Shown: one piece after another, positions 61,033 through 64,000 of the stretch
Layout: each line of letters starts with the position of its first letter
How positions within the stretch are numbered: position 1 is the first letter of the stretch
Assembly: GCF_002242805.1 (NCBI RefSeq)
Contig: NZ_MCGQ01000010.1
Location: 318,726-382,725, forward strand
Direction of reading: 5' to 3'
DNA from: Streptomyces diastatochromogenes
Lineage (GTDB): Bacteria; Actinomycetota; Actinomycetes; Streptomycetales; Streptomycetaceae
Length of the DNA: 64,000 nucleotides
Made by a program: the position numbers and the translations under genes
The notes under the pieces: generated by a model
Databases searched by the model: none
What the model was told of the DNA's origin: nothing
The model's input: the letters and a program-made list of their open reading frames with translations, nothing else

Positions 61033-61878
61033 TCATCCGGCCTCGGGGTCGCCCTTCGTGTACGTGAGGCGCTCCACAGCGCCCTTCTGGAAGTTGTCCT
61101 CGATCTTCTTGCCGTTGACGTACAGCTGGATCGCGCCGGCGTCACCGAGGATCAGGTTGATCTTGGAGCTGTCCTGGAAGGTCTTGGACTCGCCCTGCTT
61201 CAGCAGTCCGTCGAAGAGCATCCGGCCGTTGTGGTCCTTGGCGGAGATCCAGCTGCGCCCACCCGCCGCGCTGACCTGGACGGTCACCTTGTCCTGCGGG
61301 GCCGCCGCGATGGCGCTGTCGGACGCCTCGGACGTCGGTGCGGCGGGCTTGTCCTTCTTGGGCGTGGGCGAGGCGGCCTTGCTGGGGCTGGCCGTGGGGG
61401 CGCCGTCGGCCACCTGCGACTTGGCGTCGTTCCCGCTGTCGCCGCCCTTGAAGGCGGTGAACCCGACGAAGCCGACGACGGCGACGATCGCGGCGACCAT
61501 GGCCGCGGTCCAGTTGGGCCCACGCCGCTCGGGGCGGATACGTTCCGCCTCGAACAGGGGCGCCGCCGGGGTGGGTGCGGGCCGCCCGCCGTGCGCGGCG
61601 TCGTACTGCGCGATCAGCGGTGCGGGGTCGAGGTGTACGGCCCTGGCCAGCGTGCGGATGTGCCCACGGGCGTACACGTCGCCGCCGCAGGGCGCGAAGT
61701 CGTCCGCCTCGATGGCGTGCACGATGGCGATACGGACACGAGTGGCGCTGCTGACGTCGTCGACGGTGAGCCCGGCCGCGATACGCGCCTGCATCAGGGC
61801 GCGCCCCACGGAGGGACCTGTTTCCTCGGACACGTCTTGGAACGGACGCTCGTCTTCAGGGGAGTTGCCGATGGACAC
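61033..61878 (-). CDS. RodZ-like cell-shape/HTH membrane protein
   Basis: A 281-residue protein: cytoplasmic HTH_25 domain (RIAAGLTVDDVSSATRVRIAIVHAIEADDF), one membrane helix (AAMVAAIVAVVGFVGFTAF), a Ser/Pro/Lys linker and an extracytoplasmic DUF4115 domain (KVTVQVSAAGGRSWISAKD). This is the RodZ architecture, which links the cytoskeleton or division machinery to the wall. GTG 61878 has AAAGG 7 bases upstream. A TAGACT -10-like element (61927-61922) may serve it. Whether it binds MreB is unproven. Confidence 0.85.
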   Translation of the reverse strand: MSIGNSPEDERPFQDVSEETGPSVGRALMQARIAAGLTVDDVSSATRVRIAIVHAIEADDFAPCGGDVYARGHIRTLARAVHLDPAPLIAQYDAAHGGRPAPTPAAPLFEAERIRPERRGPNWTAAMVAAIVAVVGFVGFTAFKGGDSGNDAKSQVADGAPTASPSKAASPTPKKDKPAAPTSEASDSAIAAAPQDKVTVQVSAAGGRSWISAKDHNGRMLFDGLLKQGESKTFQDSSKINLILGDAGAIQLYVNGKKIEDNFQKGAVERLTYTKGDPEAG

Positions 61879-62096
61879 GGGGGCGCCTTTCGAGCGTGTG
61901 AGCCACCTGTGCTGGAAGTTCAGTCTAGGGGGGTGTGAAAGGGTGGGGCGACCGGGCGGTGCTATTTGTACGCCATCGGAACGGCTGCTCATCCCAACGG
62001 CGGGCCAGGCCCGAAAGCCCACAGTGAGCCCCGAACCTGTCCTCTCGCTCAACTTGACGTGCGACAAAGGGAAACGGTTGCCCGCCGATCTCTAAC

Positions 62097-62145
62097 GGGT
62101 GGATCACGGCCGTGCATCCACCCGGCGTAAACCCGACACGCCGGG
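62097..62145 (-). terminator. Double hairpin terminator after ftsK
   Basis: CCCGGCG-N11-CGCCGGG (62121-62145) followed by GGGTGGAT/ATCCACCC (62097-62123). The rest of the 279-bp gap to the RodZ-like gene shows only the possible -10. Confidence 0.7.
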
Positions 62146-62157
62146 CGGCCCGTTGCC

Positions 62158-64000
62158 CTATCCGTCAGCCTCCCCGCGAATCAGCGCGAGCACTCCGTCC
62201 AGCTCGTCAGCCTTCACAAGAACGTCACGCGCCTTGGAACCCTCGCTGGGCCCGACGATGTTCCGGGACTCCATCAGGTCCATGAGCCGCCCGGCCTTGG
62301 CGAAGCCGACGCGCAGCTTGCGCTGGAGCATGGACGTCGACCCGAACTGGGTGGAGACCACCAGCTCGGCCGCCTGGCACAGCAGGTCGAGGTCGTCGCC
62401 GATGTCCTCGTCGATCTCCTTCTTCTGCTTGCTGCCCACGGTGACGTCGTCCCGGAAGACGGGCGCCATCTGGTCCTTGCAGTGCTGCACGATCGCCGCG
62501 ACCTCGTCCTCGGTCACGAACGCGCCCTGCATACGGGTCGGCTTGTTCGCGCCCATCGGCAGGAACAGGCCGTCGCCCTTGCCGATCAGCTTCTCGGCGC
62601 CGGGCTGGTCGAGGATGACCCGGGAGTCGGCGAGCGAGGAGGTCGCGAAGGCCAGCCGGGAGGGCACGTTGGCCTTGATCAGACCGGTGACCACGTCGAC
62701 CGACGGGCGCTGGGTGGCGAGCACCAGGTGGATGCCGGCCGCGCGCGCGAGCTGCGTGATGCGCACGATCGCGTCCTCGACGTCCCGTGGCGCGACCATC
62801 ATCAGGTCGGCCAGCTCGTCCACGATCACCAGCAGGTACGGGTACGGCTGGAGTTCCCGCTCGCTGCCCTCCGGCAGCTTCACCTTCCCCTCGCGGATGG
62901 CCTCGTTGAAGTCGTCGATGTGCCGGTAGCCGAAGGCCGCCAGGTCGTCGTAGCGCAGGTCCATCTCGCGTACGACCCACTGGAGCGCCTCGGCGGCCCG
63001 CTTGGGGTTGGTGATGATCGGCGTGACCAGGTGCGGGATGCCCTCGTAGGCGGTCAGCTCGACGCGCTTGGGGTCGACCAGGACCATACGGACGTCCTCG
63101 GGGGTCGCGCGGACCATGATCGACGTGATCAGGCAGTTGATGCACGACGACTTGCCGGAACCGGTGGCTCCGGCGACGAGGATGTGCGGCATCTTCGCGA
63201 GGTTGGCCGTGACGTAGCCGCCCTCGACGTCCTTGCCGAGCGCCACCAGCATGGGGTGGTCGTCCTCGGATGCGTCCGCGAGGCGCAGCACGTCGCCGAG
63301 GTTGACCATCTCCCGGTCGGTGTTCGGGATCTCGATGCCGACCGCGGACTTGCCCGGGATCGGGCTGATGATCCGCACGTCCGGGCTGGCCACGGCGTAC
63401 GCGATGTTCTTGGTCAGCGCGGTGATCCGTTCCACCTTCACGGCGGGGCCGAGCTGGACCTCGTAGCGGGTGACGGTCGGGCCGCGGGTGAACCCGGTGA
63501 CGTCGGCGTCCACCTTGAACTCGGAGAAGACGTTGCGCAGGGAGTCGACGATCGCGTCGTTCGCCTCGCTGCGCGCCTTGCCGGGGCCGCCGCGCGTGAG
63601 GAGGTCGAGCGACGGCAGCGCGTAGGTGATGTCCCCGGAGAGCTGGAGCTGCTCCGCGCGCGGGGGCAGGTCACGGGGCTGTTCGGGGGCCGCCTTCGTG
63701 AGGTCGGGGACGCTCGCGACCTTGAGCCTCTTCTGCTTGGGGCGCGCGGCCGGCGCCGGAACCGGCGCCGGCTTGGGTTCCGACGACGGCGCGGGTACCG
63801 GTGTGGTCTCCTCGCGGTCGCCCACGCTCACGCCCTGGGTGAGGTCGGCGACGAGCGGGGACGGCGGCATGCCGTGCAGGACGGCACCGTCGAGGGCGGC
63901 AGCGGCGGCCGCCGCGACGTCCACCGCGTCCATCTGGCGTTGCAGATCGGGCTGGGGCACCGCGGAGCGCCTGGGGCGGCCGCGGCGCTGCGAGAGGGCC
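62158..64000 (-). CDS. ftsK: FtsK/SpoIIIE DNA translocase, 5' end outside window
   Basis: The frame is open to the right edge, so the N-terminal membrane domain lies outside; 613 codons of the motor part are seen. Walker A is [14 protein letters not shown], Walker B is VDELADLMM, with the FtsK family blocks [17 protein letters not shown] and [12 protein letters not shown]. The C-terminal gamma winged-helix ([21 protein letters not shown]) reads KOPS-like polarity signals. A Pro/Ala-rich linker precedes the motor. It pumps chromosomes across division or sporulation septa. Confidence 0.95.
   Translation of the reverse strand, partial: ALSQRRGRPRRSAVPQPDLQRQMDAVDVAAAAAAALDGAVLHGMPPSPLVADLTQGVSVGDREETTPVPAPSSEPKPAPVPAPAARPKQKRLKVASVPDLTKAAPEQPRDLPPRAEQLQLSGDITYALPSLDLLTRGGPGKARSEANDAIVDSLRNVFSEFKVDADVTGFTRGPTVTRYEVQLGPAVKVERITALTKNIAYAVASPDVRIISPIPGKSAVGIEIPNTDREMVNLGDVLRLADASEDDHPMLVALGKDVEGGYVTANLAKMPHILVAGATGSGKSSCINCLITSIMVRATPEDVRMVLVDPKRVELTAYEGIPHLVTPIITNPKRAAEALQWVVREMDLRYDDLAAFGYRHIDDFNEAIREGKVKLPEGSERELQPYPYLLVIVDELADLMMVAPRDVEDAIVRITQLARAAGIHLVLATQRPSVDVVTGLIKANVPSRLAFATSSLADSRVILDQPGAEKLIGKGDGLFLPMGANKPTRMQGAFVTEDEVAAIVQHCKDQMAPVFRDDVTVGSKQKKEIDEDIGDDLDLLCQAAELVVSTQFGSTSMLQRKLRVGFAKAGRLMDLMESRNIVGPSEGSKARDVLVKADELDGVLALIRGEADG

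Overview
The window is high-GC actinobacterial DNA with GTG/TTG starts, GGAGG-type ribosome sites, tightly overlapping ATGA/GTGA gene junctions and near-universal G/C third codon positions. The gene order ftsK - rodZ-like - rimO - pgsA - cinA - clgR - dps - nei - lhr - recX/recA - gluABCD - gluRK is a conserved chromosomal core block of Streptomyces, so the organism is almost certainly a Streptomyces or a very close relative. I saw no rRNA, tRNA, CRISPR array or insertion sequence.

Left part (1-11.5 kb): two giant secreted proteins are transcribed divergently, an RHS/YD-repeat protein that runs off the left edge and a 2,052-residue multidomain exported protein (signal peptide, carbohydrate-binding-like region, degenerate SGNH-hydrolase-like region, two LamG jellyroll domains). 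From 11.5 to 18.6 kb lies a four-gene, translationally coupled operon that looks like aromatic or hydroxylated-ring catabolism (extradiol-dioxygenase-like VOC protein, FAH-family hydrolase, acyl-CoA ligase, FAD monooxygenase). A divergent TetR regulator is next to it and a second TetR gene follows.

18.7-26.4 kb is the most unusual region. Six genes on the minus strand encode, in transcription order, a PP2C phosphatase, a one-helix membrane protein with a cytoplasmic coiled coil, a 1,177-residue CHAT-protease protein, a protein ending in an MbcA/ParS-type toxin-binding domain, a RES-domain protein (NAD+-phosphorylase toxin family) and a macrodomain protein. The CHAT, antitoxin-like and RES genes overlap by 4 and 1 bases. 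I read this as a protease-gated NAD+-depleting conflict system in which the macrodomain could bind or process the ADP-ribose-1''-phosphate that RES enzymes make. This is inference from domains and gene order.

26.5-39.3 kb holds small regulators (DUF6204, MarR), a lipoprotein, a MazG-like pyrophosphohydrolase, a TAXI solute-binding protein, the GluR-GluK two-component system and the gluABCD glutamate uptake operon. A class C-like flavin monooxygenase follows, then cysteine dioxygenase plus rhodanese behind a cysteine-rich leader peptide that suggests attenuation control.

39.4-64 kb is mostly housekeeping: an orphan FtsX-type permease, recX-recA with a LexA-type box in the promoter, an AI-2E family permease, AzlCD with an AraC regulator, an Lhr helicase with Nei glycosylase, an SDR, Dps, ClgR, CinA, PgsA, RimO, a RodZ-like protein and the 3' portion of ftsK, which continues off the right edge. 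Three convergent gene junctions (30.6, 45.0 and 47.6 kb) are filled with tandem repeats whose units carry the stop codon.
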